From Paralichthys olivaceus (taxonomy: Eukaryota > Chordata > Actinopteri > Pleuronectiformes > Paralichthyidae): a stretch of DNA of 64,000 nucleotides. The stretch's first letter is position 1. Every line of letters starts with the position of its first letter. Under the pieces are notes generated by a model. It was given only the letters and a program-made list of their open reading frames with translations. It did not search any database and had not been told where the DNA came from. The stretch lies in NCBI RefSeq assembly GCF_024713975.1, contig NC_091102.1, forward strand, positions 18,129,501 through 18,193,500, read 5' to 3'. The position numbers were made by a program, and so were the translations under genes. Shown here one piece after another: positions 1-14,000 of the stretch.

Positions 1-139
1 TCTTGAGGTATTGCAAGGAAAAAATTTCCCTGAAACCCAAAAAGCAAAACATTTTATTATGTTTTTTAATGATTGTGCAACTTTGTCTCAGGCAGCCTAA
101 AATGTATATAAGTTTAATTATAGTAATTTGGTTCAGTTT

Positions 140-230
140 CGCTTTCGAATGCAGACTGGAGGAACCGGGGATCAAACTGCGGACCCTCTGGTTAGTAGAA
201 GACTGTTGCATGCTTTTGTTTCTGTCTCTC
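140..230 (-). repeat. tRNA-like SINE/dispersed-repeat tail (fragment)
   Basis: Contains GGGATCAAACTGCGGACC followed by CTCTGGTTAGTAGAAGAC. This resembles the reverse complement of a degenerate tRNA B-box region found in fish repeats, and is similar to 40,030-40,060. Confidence 0.35.
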
Positions 231-348
231 TCATCTCCTCCAGGTGTGTGCTCATGCAGCGCCTCCACTGGCACAGCTGAAGCCACTCCTAAATCAGAGC
301 AATGGATATAAAAACCCTGAGCAGAGCTTCAGATGTGGCCAGTGGGCC

Positions 349-428
349 AAGCTGAGAGTGAAACAAGCTGAGAGTGAAACAAGCTGAGAGTGAAACAAGC
401 TGAGAGTGAAACAAGCTGAGAGTGAATG
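349..428 (+). repeat. 16-bp tandem repeat, five units
   Basis: Unit AAGCTGAGAGTGAAAC repeated in register at 349, 365, 381, 397 and 413. The first four units are identical and the last diverges in its final bases. It produces spurious open frames on both strands. Confidence 0.95.
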
Positions 429-2225
429 TGTAGTAGTGTTTATTAGTTGTTGGTGTTTTTGTGAAGTGGTAGATCTTATGTTCATTTCTAAAAATACTTG
501 TTTTTCCTTTCATGCAGCCGGGTGGTCAATTGTTTTTCCTCGGTTTATTCTCAATTGTTTGTCCCTCATCCCCTGGACGTCTTAGGGGCGTAACAACGAC
601 CCTTATAACACCTTCTGAGCCACTTTCAATGATCATACAGTATGAATGTTGCCCCGTACTTCTCAATAGCATTAAACAAAATATCACTGCATCTTAATCT
701 TACGGTTTCCTGCGGCCACGGTTCATCCTGTCACCAGCTGTGAGGAGGAAAATGAAGAGAATGTAGGGAGGGGGGAAATATAGTGAGAGGAGAACGATCA
801 GACTCTGACGTCAGACTCTGCTCCCACTCTCCTCCTGCTGATGTCCCCACAGGACAATAACACTCTCTGTAATGTCATTCACAGATGTGGGCTGTTAACA
901 TGAATTCATGTTATTTTCACTGCTCTGTGTCACAATTCAATTCCTCCTTTTCCCCAAGTGGCTCTGGTGTATTTCGGTCTTGTTTACGATTTCCCAACAG
1001 AACCCAGAGCAACGCTTTAATCATGCAGCTGAGAAGATGAGTCCAGAAAAATACATTAACTGGTCAAACTAATATGAAATATATATAATCACGAGCTAGA
1101 TGTATTTATCTTGTTTTTCCTTGAAATCTGTTCTCCATGATGAAGTTTGACGGTTTCACACCTGATAATTGATTCTTTCCGTTAGCGGTATATTAAAATA
1201 ACTAGAATCACCTCAAATCACAGTATGTTTTCCATTTTGGTTGATATCCTGTGAAAGAATGAATTACCAGGTGCATACGCTCTACAGTATATACATACTT
1301 GTTGTGTGCATCCGTTTACCAGCATCAATTTATGTTCTCAGTCACATTAAACAGTCTCACGCTCTGCACACAGAGGCCTCACTGTGGCTCATCTCCAGAG
1401 AGAAAGAATGTGGAGTTGGGGGCGTAGGGGAGAGAAAGAGAGGGTTGGGGTTGGAGGAAATAAAACAGGGGGATTAAAGTATAGAAATAATAATAAAATA
1501 ATACGATACAACAAAAAAAACAATACTGGCAGTATTCTAAAAAGTGGACACAACAGAGAAAGCTGAAGAGACCGGTGAGGGCCCCTTGAAGAGATGTGTT
1601 AAGATTGACAGTAACATAATGATTGACTTATATATGGGAACATTTGTGTGATTTAAAGTTCTAGTGCAGGGCCCATGGTAAACCTGCCTGTATGGAACGG
1701 GCTGTTTGTTTTGCTGGTTGCAGTTTTCTGTCTCAAACTGTTAAAGTGACCTGGAGTAATGGAGCGGCAGTAAGTAAAGACCAACTGCAGGAACCCTGAG
1801 GCTGCACCCCCGCTGCTGCACTGTTCCCGTTTATTCAAAACTCAGTGAAAGTCAACCTCAGTTCGTAGAGCCACTAACTGGAGAATCAGTTGTCGCTGTG
1901 GTAGACTCGCTGTTGTCTTGATCAACATCGTCCCTTTCATAGATGAATCTCAGACGACGTTGGTCATCTGTTTATACAAAGGTTAAACATTGAACCCATT
2001 TCATGTTGCATTAAATTCGACACTGAACTTTCTTGGTGTCAAAACAAAACACATGCAAAGTGCGAGGCCGAAAAGATGAACGGTTCTCGAGATACAAACA
2101 GACTGACGGACAAAGATTTGTAATAATTTGTAGATGCACATCCTGAGTGAGGTGACTGTTCTGGAAGTAGGAAAATGTTGAAGCGATAAGTCATTTTTAC
2201 ATTTCAATTCTTCTAAACATCACAA

Positions 2226-2685
2226 TGGTGTCACACATAAGAGCGGATAAGGACCCAAATGCAGATGCCCTACGAGGAGAGATCTAATGAACCATCCTTA
2301 GTTTTATTCACATGAACAGTCAGATAGGCAGTGTATCAGAAAAACACAAACGTAAAGGTGAGGTCAAAAAATAAAACTTGGTCAAAACACTGAAAAAAAG
2401 AAGCAGGAACATAGATGAGAAAGTGACAAGATGAACTTTGAACAAAGTGAAATGCAGAGACTAAATACACGAAACTGACGAGACACAGTTAAGTTCAGTG
2501 TTCGACAAACTAGACAAAGATGTAAATTAAGAGAGTCACAAGGAAAGAAGTTTTTAAATTCAAAGCACAAGGAAAACAAGATTAAAGTCCATAAACACAA
2601 TGAGTCCAACAAAAGATTCACAAAGAAATAATCAAAAGTCCACACAAACACAAAGACTCCAGACAAGAGCAGAATCATGACAAAT
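2226..2685. mobile_element. degenerate retroelement/LTR-like repeat
   Basis: Begins TGTCACACATAAGAGCGG with GGACCCAAATGCAG just after, and ends GCAGAATCATGACA, so it has TGTCA...TGACA ends. The interior is rich in ACAAACTAGACAAAG-type runs. I recognise this layout from dispersed teleost repeats. The long minus frame through it is not a gene. Confidence 0.45.
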
Positions 2686-5600
2686 GTCTGAGTCTGTCCT
2701 GCTTTCAGAATAATTACATCTCTGTCTGGCCAATGTTCAGATTTGGACACAAACGAAAACAAGCAAAACACACATTTCAAATAAAGATAGGAAAAAATCA
2801 CTGGAAGAAAAAGGAAAAAGTGTTACAGGGAAAAACAAACCAACCAAAATCTTCAGCAAGGTCCATGAGTACATTGGAAGACGTTGATAGGAACAAGTTG
2901 AGAATATTTTGCATTTTGAAAGTAATTAACAACTAAACTAAGCTTGAAGCCTCAGAAATTAGGTTTGAGGTCAGTGGTGTAGGATGTAGCTGAGAGCAAA
3001 ACGTTTCTATCACTCTAAGACTTCACAGAGAAGAAAAACATTCTTTTCTAATCCCGACTGTATAACATTGTTTACCTGAGCCCCGCAATGATGTTCTGCA
3101 GACATTATATTATTATATAAGTGTTATCTATGAGTAAAGAAATGTGTGTTTTCTCTTGGGACAACAAAATGGCACAATCTTTCTGTAGACACAATCTACA
3201 ATCTTTTCTAATCAATAGAAAATCTTTTCATCTGACCTCAATGGATTCAAGGTCTTCCATTCATGATATGAAATGTGTGTTAAATTGTAGTTGTAGAGGA
3301 CAGAATTCTGCACACATTGGGTTATTGAGTGACCTAATGTTCCTTTTACTGTATCAACTATCCCAAAGACTATGTGGAATCTAATAATTAAAATTCCAGT
3401 TTGATTTGGCTTATAAAGTCACACCATGACAACTAACACCAGGTGATGAGTTGTCGTTCTCTGTGATGCTTCAGGATGTGTGCGATGCAGTTTGGCACCT
3501 ATATGTTTAAGTGTTGTGGGCGTGCCTCATACTATGTGATACCTGCATAATGCTGCACATTACACATAAAAAAAACATTTTTTAAAATCAGACCTGCAGC
3601 TTTAGATTGTTGTCCATTTCCTCCATCTGTGTATATACTGTATGCATTGGCTCTTTTGATGATTTAATCTTCTCTCACAATGTGACGCTTTGTTGATTTG
3701 CATTCGTATGAAAATCTGCCACATGGCTACATTCGTTTTGTGACTTGTCGTGTGAACGCTCAGGGCTCTCGTCTATTGGAAAAAAAAAAAGGCGATAATT
3801 TCACAAAATACATGTTTGTTTGACATCGTTTTGACCCAACAGGGCAGTAAACACTGGGGATGGAGCTTTATTTAATTACAGTGATGTAGTCATTGTTTCT
3901 GCCTCTGTTTAAGTTGGCATGACTAAATGTATTACTGTTTGCTGCCTGCCAAGCTAATCTCACAGCACAATGAAGTGCCTCCCACGGCTGGAATGAGTGT
4001 GTGGGCAGCTTTTGAAGCGGAACAAAGGAAATAGAGAGGCACTTACTCTTAGACACACTCTGTGGAGCATACATGGACACACGTGGGCCTCTATACATCT
4101 GCTCATTCATCGCATTCGAATGAGACACACCTGAACATGCACAAAACTAGTAAAATATAAACAAAATACACAAAACTCAACAGACAAAAACTGTGTCTCT
4201 TATTGTCTCAATGTAAACACTGTCAGAATGTATTGAACTCAACAGTTTAACGCAGGTGGATGATTTTGATTTAGTTAATGGTTCTATTTAAAAGGAAATA
4301 AGCACATGGTCTGGAATTCAAGTTGTATCCAAATCCATTCATGCTAGTTTAAGGAATGACGTGTGGGTGTATTGTTCAGGGCTATACTTAAATCATCTTA
4401 AATAATTGTGGGTGTGTTTTGTAGAGTAACGTGCAATAAACCAATCACGGTGCCATCTCCCATTTCTTTTAGAAGCCACATGTGTGTGGTGGGTTGCTAT
4501 CATAAGGGCAGATCTGCCAGGAAGTGAGAGAGAATGTTTCTCTGCAGAGTGCTAAGCACATGTTTCTGTCGTGATAATGGGGCTTTAAAATCTGAGTGAA
4601 ACACTGTGTCACCAACCTTAGACCAGTGTTTTTATTTTTATCCGAAAGCATAATTGCTTTTCATTACCTCAAGATATAAACAGTGAACCTGACAGATTTC
4701 AGATGGGTGCATAAGCATTTGATATTCAAACCATGGGCACTGGAGGGGAAACCGACGTCAGTCTGAAACTTGGGTCACGTTTGGTGCCGCTTTGCAGTGT
4801 AAGACAGTCTTAGTCTTTTGACAAACGTTGGTTTTGTTCTCTTTTTAATTTGAATCTGTATATTCATTTAGAAAGGTTATAGTCCAAAAAAACAAAGACA
4901 TTTTGTAATTTATTTTAAACAAGTTACAGTTGCTAATCATTTTATAAAGCCCTCTTTTCCATTCAAAAAAAAAAAAAATCCCATTAACATCTGTATAACA
5001 GCCTTCACGCCAGGGTCAAATGGCTCCTCAGTAGACACGGCTCCGGCTTCAGCTCTGAATGTGACAGACATCAGAAGTCAAATATGTCAATCGCCTTTTT
5101 TTAATGGGTTTACCTGCATTAAAAAAAAGGTTGCACTGCCTTTTTGTGTGTGTGAGCTTTGAGCTTGCAGCTGAATTTAGTCCTTAAATCTCTAGAATTA
5201 ATCAGGTGACTTCATTTAAAAATACCAACAGAGACTTTTCAAGGTGCTTCAAAAGACACAGCAGCAGAATCATCAGGTTTAAGATGGATTTGTTTTGTGT
5301 TGCTGCATCGCCTGCAGTTGGCAGCAAGATAATTCATGCTCAGCATCGTTTGACTTTGTGACTGCTCATGCACACTGTGCTACCTTCTCCATGGAGCTTG
5401 ATGGATTCAAGAAGATCAGCAGCCTGACTACAGGAGCCCGGCAGTGACCAGCACCTCATCTGAGGGGATCATCTGGTATATTTTGTCTCACAGCTGACAA
5501 TGTCAGTGTGTGAAATGTATCATCTGCTAGATTGGTATAAATATGTATATACAAACTCAGCATTACATACAGGATATTCATAGTTCCACAAAATGATGTG

Positions 5601-7623
5601 TCCTTTATCGTCAACCAACCATTAATGCTGAAGATCAACTGAATCTTTTATCGTGTTAATGTCCTTTGACTGATCTCACAGAGGTTCAGAACAGTATAAT
5701 ATGTTCCAAAGCATTACTGAGCTGAGTCGTCCTTCAAATTAACCTTCAGGACCTCAATCTGAACCACATCCTGAAACCGCTATCAGCCAGTTCAACATAT
5801 CAATCCTGAGCTGGAAACTGAGGCATAACCCCTGCAATTTGTACTCCATAAATTTCCCATGAATCTGTCTTGGGTGCTCGTCTGGCTACAGCTCCACTGT
5901 GAACATTTTAGTCGGAACCCACAGGCATGTAAAGAGCTGCAGGAGCAGGCAGCAGCCAGCGTGGCGGATGAGACGGAGGAGGAGGCGAGAAGTAAGCAGC
6001 TGGCACCGAACGCCCACCAGGTCAACACAACAAACGCACAGACAGACCAACAGAGGGAACACACAGACACACACAGTGAATTAAGGAACAAAGATGGAGC
6101 TTGACATCAGATACATGGTTTCCTGTTTGGCTTCAGGGCTGAATGACATCACTGATAATCTCTGAGTATCCGTCTCCGCTGAACATATAACTGTTCACAA
6201 AACACAGACATCAATCTGCTGTCGACATATTCACACACAACTCATTTAATTCAACCATAGCAAGCCTGTCATTGTAAGTGAGGATGAAAAAATAAAATTG
6301 AGAGTAAAAGAGCTCAGGAATAATGCTACGATATTTACTGCTGTATGGAAATAAAAAGGGAAAGAAAGGAAAGTATAGAACCTGACCAGGATGTAATCAG
6401 AGGGGGTGAGCACACATAGAAAATGATCCTGCAGAGACAAACCTGTGGTGAAAGAAAAACACACAGGGTGACCTCTCAGGTGACCTGTCACTGTACATCA
6501 CCCTCCGAGGTGATTAACACAAATGACATTCTCTGATTGGTCAAAAGCATTTTCTCATGTCACTGCTTCCGAGTGCTGATGTGCTGAATCTCTGTAAATA
6601 ATATTAAAAATATTAAACCTCAGTATGAGTGAGATATCTTCTCTTTGAATTTGAGACAAAAACTAAATCATCTCGTCTTGACTTGACGTGTTTCTGGGGA
6701 CAATAAATATTGTTGCCGTGAAAAAAACAAAGAAGCAAAAAGACAACAAAGAAAGTAAATGTTTTGGTGCCTGTTCCTCATGCACAGATAAATGCGCGAG
6801 ATGATTTAATTTTGTGGTTCCAATTGCGATTTTTCAGTCCTCCAAGCACGGCTTAAGCATTATTTGGAGCTGTTGTCATAGCAACAAGTCATTAAAAGTT
6901 GGAGAAGTGCAGCTTATGCACAGGTACCAGAATAACAATGACACTTTTATTTCAGTTAGACTGTCACAATCAAAAAATCAGTTTAAGTCACAGTTGAGCA
7001 TTTCTGAACTCTTGAACTTTGTACTTGAGAAGAGAAATCCTTAAAAACAATGTGTGCAAAGATTCCCTGAACCTGTTTACACTCTGCCTGTTAAACTGAA
7101 AGGTTTTTACTTTTTACCTATGTTGCATGTGTTATTATTATTCCATTTTATCTACTGGTGTTATTTGTTTGGGCCTCGGTATAAACCAGGTGTGGACCTT
7201 TGGATGCTACCTGCTGCCAATTTGTGTGACAAATAGCCCATCATTTGAACCCATTAATCACTTTATTTAATATGTCTGGCAGGTTTGCTGTCAGCAACAA
7301 CCTCCTAAGGACACAATTTCTGCAGGTCCTCATTACTTTCTCGTCTCCCTCTGTGGACTGTTAATGGAAGTGGAAATGTGTTTTGATTAATTTAATTTAT
7401 TCAAGGCAAGTTGAGGACGACTCAAATCAGAATGTATTCAAGCTCAGCAGGTTGGTGAATCGGGAGCAGGGCATCCGGAGAAATGCATTTAGATTTATTA
7501 CATTCAACCATCTCATTACCTGGCTGTCAGCTGTCACTGCACACACACAACACACAGCACATCCACACGGCCCCAAAAATTGGCATGAGGACAAGCTGTG
7601 TGGGTGACTGACAGATGACAGTG

Positions 7624-7651
7624 TGTTGTGTGGTGTGTGTGTGTGTGTGTC
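7624..7651 (+). repeat. (GT)n microsatellite
   Basis: Short imperfect GT run (TGTTGTGTGG then GTGTGT). Other short GT runs occur at 10404-10418 and 10550-10567. Confidence 0.8.
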
Positions 7652-10600
7652 CTCCTCAGCAAAGTAAAATGTGGGACTGGCTGACAGTTTTCAGTAAAAC
7701 ATTGTGCGCATGCATGTGCAAGTATGTGAGCACAGACACACACTAACCCCCACCTGGTGTAGGTGTAGAGCAGAGGAAGACTTACTATAGTGCATGTACT
7801 GAAGCTATAAATGGCACACAGGTTACACAAGTGCACTTTCTATCAATGGAGATCTCAACAAAGTTAAAAAATGCAATTCATGTTAACATGAAGAAAAAGT
7901 CAGCTACTGAAAGAATATTAATGAAAACAAAAATAAGGACTTCGACCAAACAAAATAAAATAAAATCTTACCTCAACGTCCACTTACTAGATTTGTTTTG
8001 GCTATTTAAGCCACATGACTCAAGTCCCAATGAGTGGAGGTAGTTTGCTCAGATATCACGGAGATAGCTAAGTTAAACTCTGAGTTTATTTTCTCCTTCA
8101 TTTTGGGGTTGCGTGTTTCTCTTGGAGGGTTATGTAAGTGAGAGTACTGATCGTTCGTGTGTGCACCAGGTGGATTTAAATCAATGAAATAAACCATGTT
8201 GTCCACACACTTACAAAACCCTGCAAGACATATTTACATACAAAATGAGAAGAAGAAAAATGTGCATATTCATTACAGACTAAAAGAATCATTCGATGCA
8301 GTCCTCAAGTAATCACACCTTTACACTTGTTCTTATAATGCTGACATTTGTAACAATTAACAACGAAGCCCATGATAAAACAAGCCAGATTGTTTTATTC
8401 ATATTCTCTTTAATATATCTTAAAAAAATGGATATACAATCTGAGAAAGAAAAGGTTGAGGGTTTGGAGAAGAACCGGTGGTAAATCTTCTCCTTTGGAC
8501 CAAAGAGGAAGTTGGCCCAAGCAGAGACATTTCCCAGCAGCATCCTGGGAAGATATCAACATCGCTGACTGCCAAACTAAAGGACAGGTGTCCAAGGGAA
8601 GCTAAAGTCAGAGTATTAGTAAGGCTATGATAAAGATTGTGTTGGGCTACCATGCCCTGGAGGCAATTAGCTGTCACTGCAATTAAACAGGATGGCTTCA
8701 AATAACTAGGCATGTAGCATTAGCCTTTGAGGATTGAGCGGACCAGGAGCATGTGGGAAACCGCCATGGAACGCCCATGTTAACATCCGCTTACAACAGA
8801 ACTATCAGGTGCTTTATTTTGACAGAGGTCAGCATTGTCTGTTGATCTGTTCACTTTCATGATGAAAACAAAATCCTTTGAGCTGTTGAACAAAGGGCCG
8901 GAGTAACAGAAAGAAAAGAGGGAGCAAGAGGAAACCAGAGCATGCTAACAAGTCACATCTTTTCAACACGTCATACTGACGCTCACACATACACACTCAA
9001 CAAGCACAAATGTTCAGTCTTTACACATCTCCAACAGAAAAATTCAAACCTTAACATATAGTTTCTGACATCCAAACGCACCCCTGGCAGATTACATAGA
9101 CTTTGCCTCATGCAGTCGTGTGAAGACAAAAGCTGAATGGAGTGACAAGTCGATAATAACAGGTACAACTCAAAGCTGAGGCACGATGCTATAGCCAGGG
9201 CCAAGTGAAACATGCACACGCACACACACACAGTGCTGTAATAAAGTCTGGTGACGGTGAATGGTTTTGGTCCATACTGCGGTACAATGACACTGAAATG
9301 ACCATGAGGTTAAAGTGCTGACTTTCAGTTAGAAGGTGTTTATCTTAATATTGACTTGATTAAATGGCACTGAGGGACAAATAATCCCCTTGTAAATCTG
9401 AGACAATCCTGAAGACCAAACATTTTTAATGCTTGCTTCAGTTGAAGACCAGACTGAAGGTGAAAGGTCGACACTAATCCAATGAGAGGGGTGAAAGTGA
9501 CATTCCATAAAAAGCTCCCAGAGCTGCAGACTCTACTGGTGATACTTTCTTCTGTTTTCTTCTTTTCATGTGATACATTATTGTTGTAAAAGTAGTGATT
9601 ATAGCTGCTTTTAGTTCATGTTCTCATGTAGAATTAAATTGTCTCCATGAAACATGGGGGACTCTACACGAACAGAGCTACAGTTCTACAACGGTTAATT
9701 TCTGATAGATGTCAAATTAAAAGTGCTGTTTGTAAGTTTTCTCTGCCAGCGATGTTGTTTCTTGCCAGGAGTGGGTGGTGGTGATGGTCGCTTGCCAAGA
9801 GCTTCAGTAAATGTTATGTTTACAAGACAAAAGGTTATAATGTACCCTCTGAGCAGAGCTACTACTTCAGGACACACTGGATGCTACAGTGCCTCTGTAA
9901 TGCAAAGTGACATGACAGCCTGTGACACTTTGCAATAGGTTGGGTCGGGGCTGGCTGAGCAACTTTGGTAGAAGGAAAGAAGTGATAGAAATAGGAACGA
10001 AACAAAAGTAAGCATTTCCATTGCCAAATGAAAGGTGAACTTGGAGCGTTTGTGCTAGACTGGTAAGAAAACGGCTGTTGCCAACGTTGGCTGCCTACCA
10101 ATAGCCAAGCAAACATTTAAATCTAAATCAGTACTTTAAACCCAGTCAGTTAAAACCCAAAGTGCTTGGGTACAGAGCTATCACGTGAAAAAAATGTCAC
10201 TGTCAATGATTGCACTGCAAGTATGAACAAACCTCAATGGGTATTTGTGTGTTTGTGAAACAGAAATACGGAGGGAGGGATGGAGGAAAGACAAAAAACA
10301 GTAAAATAGGGGTGCAGAAAATGATTTTTAGCTAAAAATTGTACAATACACTTGGCTGTGGTTTAAGTAGTAGTACTTTATCCCACTGGAGCTGAAAGAA
10401 TCGTGTGTGTGTGTGTGTACATGCAAGAATAACAACTTAATGGGACAATGTGGTCATTCACATGCTGTCTAGTGGGGCAGGGGTTAAAGGCTGTTAAACT
10501 TGAGTGTGTGTATGTAACAGACAAGAAATGCATGTACATATATTCACTGTGTGTGTGTGTGTGTGTGAACTCGCATGCATTGTCTCTTTAGCAACACAAA

Positions 10601-10833
10601 CATGGCAGGCACTGGAACAGAGAACTGATAGTAGCATTTACTTTCTCATGATTCATTAAATTTTAAAATAGCATGTAAGGGTTTTTTTTGCGCTAGTGAA
10701 TCTTCACATCAAGTCCCATTTGTTGCCATGGCTCATTTCCGACTGGCGATCTTGCCACAATGAAGTTATTGTGGTCATTGTGACACTAAACTCTTTCTAT
10801 GCAAGTCTTTTCTTTGCCACGCATCTTTTTTTC

Positions 10834-10839
10834 TTTATT
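10834..10839 (-). terminator. ube2f: candidate poly(A) signal of ube2f
   Basis: AATAAA on the minus strand, 195 bases after the stop codon. It is the nearest canonical signal downstream, but the real 3' end may lie further along because vertebrate 3' UTRs can be long. Confidence 0.35.
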
Positions 10840-11033
10840 TTTGTTCCTGCTAGATGGTGATTATTGCAATTGGTTGAATGGAGACGGGCGTAGGCGGGCG
10901 TGGTGTGAGGAGGGGAGTCAGAAGTGTCACAGAGTCAGCTGTTGGTTCACACACATCGGGAAGTTGGCCAAGATAAGCAGAGGCAAGGTAGAGTAGTTTG
11001 GTTGATTGTTGCAGGCTAATGTTGGTGCTTCTA

Positions 11034-14000
11034 TCATCTGGCATAGTTCTTGATGTAATCTTGAACCTTATTCCGGAAATCCTCCTGGAAAAGAGAGAGA
11101 AACAAAGAGTACATGAGATACTCAAATTGAGAAATCACAATTGTATGTACAATATTTGTAGAAGATCAGCAGGGTGTCCATTTACTAAATACCTGCATGT
11201 TTATTGTATCTTATTTACATTTCGATCGGTTGGAGGATATCCTGTGTGACACTATTACACATTACAATGATGTCTTTTCAACTTGTCTTTCCTTGGTCAT
11301 ATTCCCTCTGGCCATGCATGCCCCCTCCTCCAGTGACCATGATTTTCCTTGTCTTGGTTCACGTCCCTTCTGGTCGTTCTTGGTTTCTTTCCACCCCCAC
11401 CCCCCATCCATCTATCTCACAGTCTCCCTTTGAGGCTCCCTTGAACCATCACACCGGGTTACATCTGGCCCAACGGAGCTCTGCGTGTGACCTCTCTCTC
11501 CTTCCTCCTCAGTTGTGTCCATTATTTCAGCCTTCTGTCTCTTTCTTTTTAACCAATTAGGCTGTTCTGAGGGGCAACATAATCATGGATTTTGCTCAAA
11601 GGCTGCACACCAGCCTGCTATTGTTTTTCCTTTTCCATTTCGTGAAAAGATTTCCTTTACTCAGTCTTCACAAGAAAGTGCACAGCCAAGCAAAACTGTA
11701 CTGCAGCTAGACATGTTGTAAATCATAGAAACAGTGGTAATTGGGGCCACACAGTACAGAGTTTGGAAAACTGCATCGGTAGCACCAAAGTAACCAAAGT
11801 CATGAAGACAATTATATTTTCTAAACATTACTGATGTAATAGAGCAATTATTCTCATCCTATACATCATGTACCTTTTGTCTGCATACAATGTTGTACTT
11901 TGTACTATGTTTTGAGTACTTGAGTATTTGGGTACTTGAGTATATGTTGCATACTTGTATGTTCACACCGGGGACAGGAGAGAAACAGCATTTCAATCCT
12001 GTCTATATCCTGCACATAGCAGAATTGACAATGAAGTCGACTTTGACTTTAATACAAGCACACTTTCAAAATAAAAATTCTCCCTTTTGAAACTTAAGTT
12101 TCAACATATTCGAACAGTTTTTTATGCACACCAGTTTTCAGATCACTGTTTGAACCTGAAAAACAAAATCATATCTTGGGAAAACAGTAACAGATATGGA
12201 ACATTGAAAATGTTGCAGTTCTGCCAAAGAACTTCTCTTTTCTGTTTCAGAATACAATGTGCGATTTATGCCATTTAGTCACACACCCATTGCTGGGACG
12301 TCTGTGTGGCCACAGGGATATGCTCATGAAATAGAGAGTGCAGGGGAAAATAGGAATCAGTGGAAAGAGAGGAACAGGCACATGTGCACGTATTTATAGG
12401 ACATGCAGGAATGCTGAAAAGCTGCCAGACTATAACCTCAGAATTGATGACCGTTTGAGTATCTGTACAAAGAAGGATGACCGGTCAGCTCTACTGCTGC
12501 TCAGCGATCTCTTCCTATAGGTGCAAGAGCCAACCACAAGTACAAAGTACTGTGTTTTGGCTATACAGATTGTTTCTTTTTAAGTGTACCTGCTTTATTT
12601 AGGTGTAGGCACTATGTGAAATAAAAGTCTAGGTGAAGTGGAATAATAGATCAGAAGGTGTGATTATTCAACCAGCAGCAGTGCTCGTCTCACAGCTCTG
12701 ACATAGCTGAGGCAATTGCAGAGGAGCATTGACACTGAAATGAAGAGAAAACTTCTTCGTTTCATGGCCAGGTACTGCATGTTAAAATGAAAGCAATATT
12801 CTGCCTCAGCAGTGCTCTCCGTATCTTTAATCGAATAATCTGATTAAATGCCATTTGAAAAATCAGTGGTACTAATAAGTCAATAATGACTTCTAAACTA
12901 TAAGCTGGCTGGAGGCATAATATAAAGCTGTGAGCAATGTGCAAATTAATATTGAAACTTATTTATGTTGAACTGGATTAGAAAGAAATTACCTCTGCAC
13001 TGTTAAACCCAGCTGATGAGTCTACAGCCATGCTAGCAGCTATTTGGGGCTGTAATTGGAAATAGCGTTGAGCTAAATGCTCACAACATGCTGACATTTT
13101 CGCAACGGCATTGCCAACATTATGTGTTTTGATCAACTCTGTTGAGCTAGCTTGCGATCACATGCAATACTTTGAATCTATGGTGTAACATTTCCATTTT
13201 GTAAATGCAAGACCTATACTGACTTACAGTAAGTATGCATCACCAGTTATCCAAAGCTGAATTTCTTGGCGAATACCACCTCCACAAAGGCCCAACAGTC
13301 CCCTTATGAGACCACATTTATTCAATATACCAAAATATTTGTCTGACTGAAGTTGTTACTCAGGAAAATGTACACCACTTGTAAATATAAGATTTTAGTC
13401 CATCTGTCACTTTTTGCACCTGCCTGTCTTTCTGCCATCTTTTGTCTAACCATCTGTCTTTTTCAAAAGCCACAACAAACAAAAAAATACACTCAGACTT
13501 ATAAAACACCACAATATACAATTTAGTTGAGAAAATTCAATACGTTTTGCAGGGCTGACTGAGACCACAGAAGATGCAGAGTTAAATAAACACTGCAGGA
13601 CATCTTGTGTAGCTCCAGTTAGGCCCAATTAATCCACTTCACATAAACCTCTAAGTCAGAGCAAACACACCGACATTGAACACAGCATTTGTTTAAAAGC
13701 TATTCGATATAGCCCCAATTAAGATGTCCAACACAGATATGAATTGCAGAGTAGGATAAAGGGTGAAATAAATTGGATATAGAAATGTAAAGTGTGACGA
13801 ATACATCTGAAGGGTTAGATCATTCTGTTGATGTCCTCACACATAAATGTTCAAGAAAAATGGACATGAATTTACCTTTTTTTTTTTTATCATTCCTTTT
13901 CTGTCTTAAAGCAGAAAACTGGCTCGATGCAAATTACTTTCATTAGTTTGAAGAACCCAAGTAAACTGCAGTCAATTAAAAATTTTAACTGTAAGAGAAG

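Larger units (their letters stand above)
1..11033. other. intergenic DNA downstream of ube2f
   Basis: I see no gene I can support here beyond the ube2f 3' UTR. All open frames are short, lack recognisable domains and include low-complexity or repeat sequence. One isolated exon-like segment (5,891-5,990, plus strand) is reported in the findings. Confidence 0.6.

Noticed and set aside
3..311. 102-residue open frame at the window start
   Set aside because: Covers a tRNA-like repeat tail; no domain and no conserved features seen.
349..428. Regular repeat that might suggest a CRISPR array
   Set aside because: Units are contiguous with no unique spacers, and the host is a vertebrate.
2382..2801. 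139-residue open frame, minus strand
   Set aside because: Hydrophobic, Phe/Cys/Leu-rich composition from an A-rich repeat read antisense; overlaps the retroelement-like repeat and has no recognisable domain.
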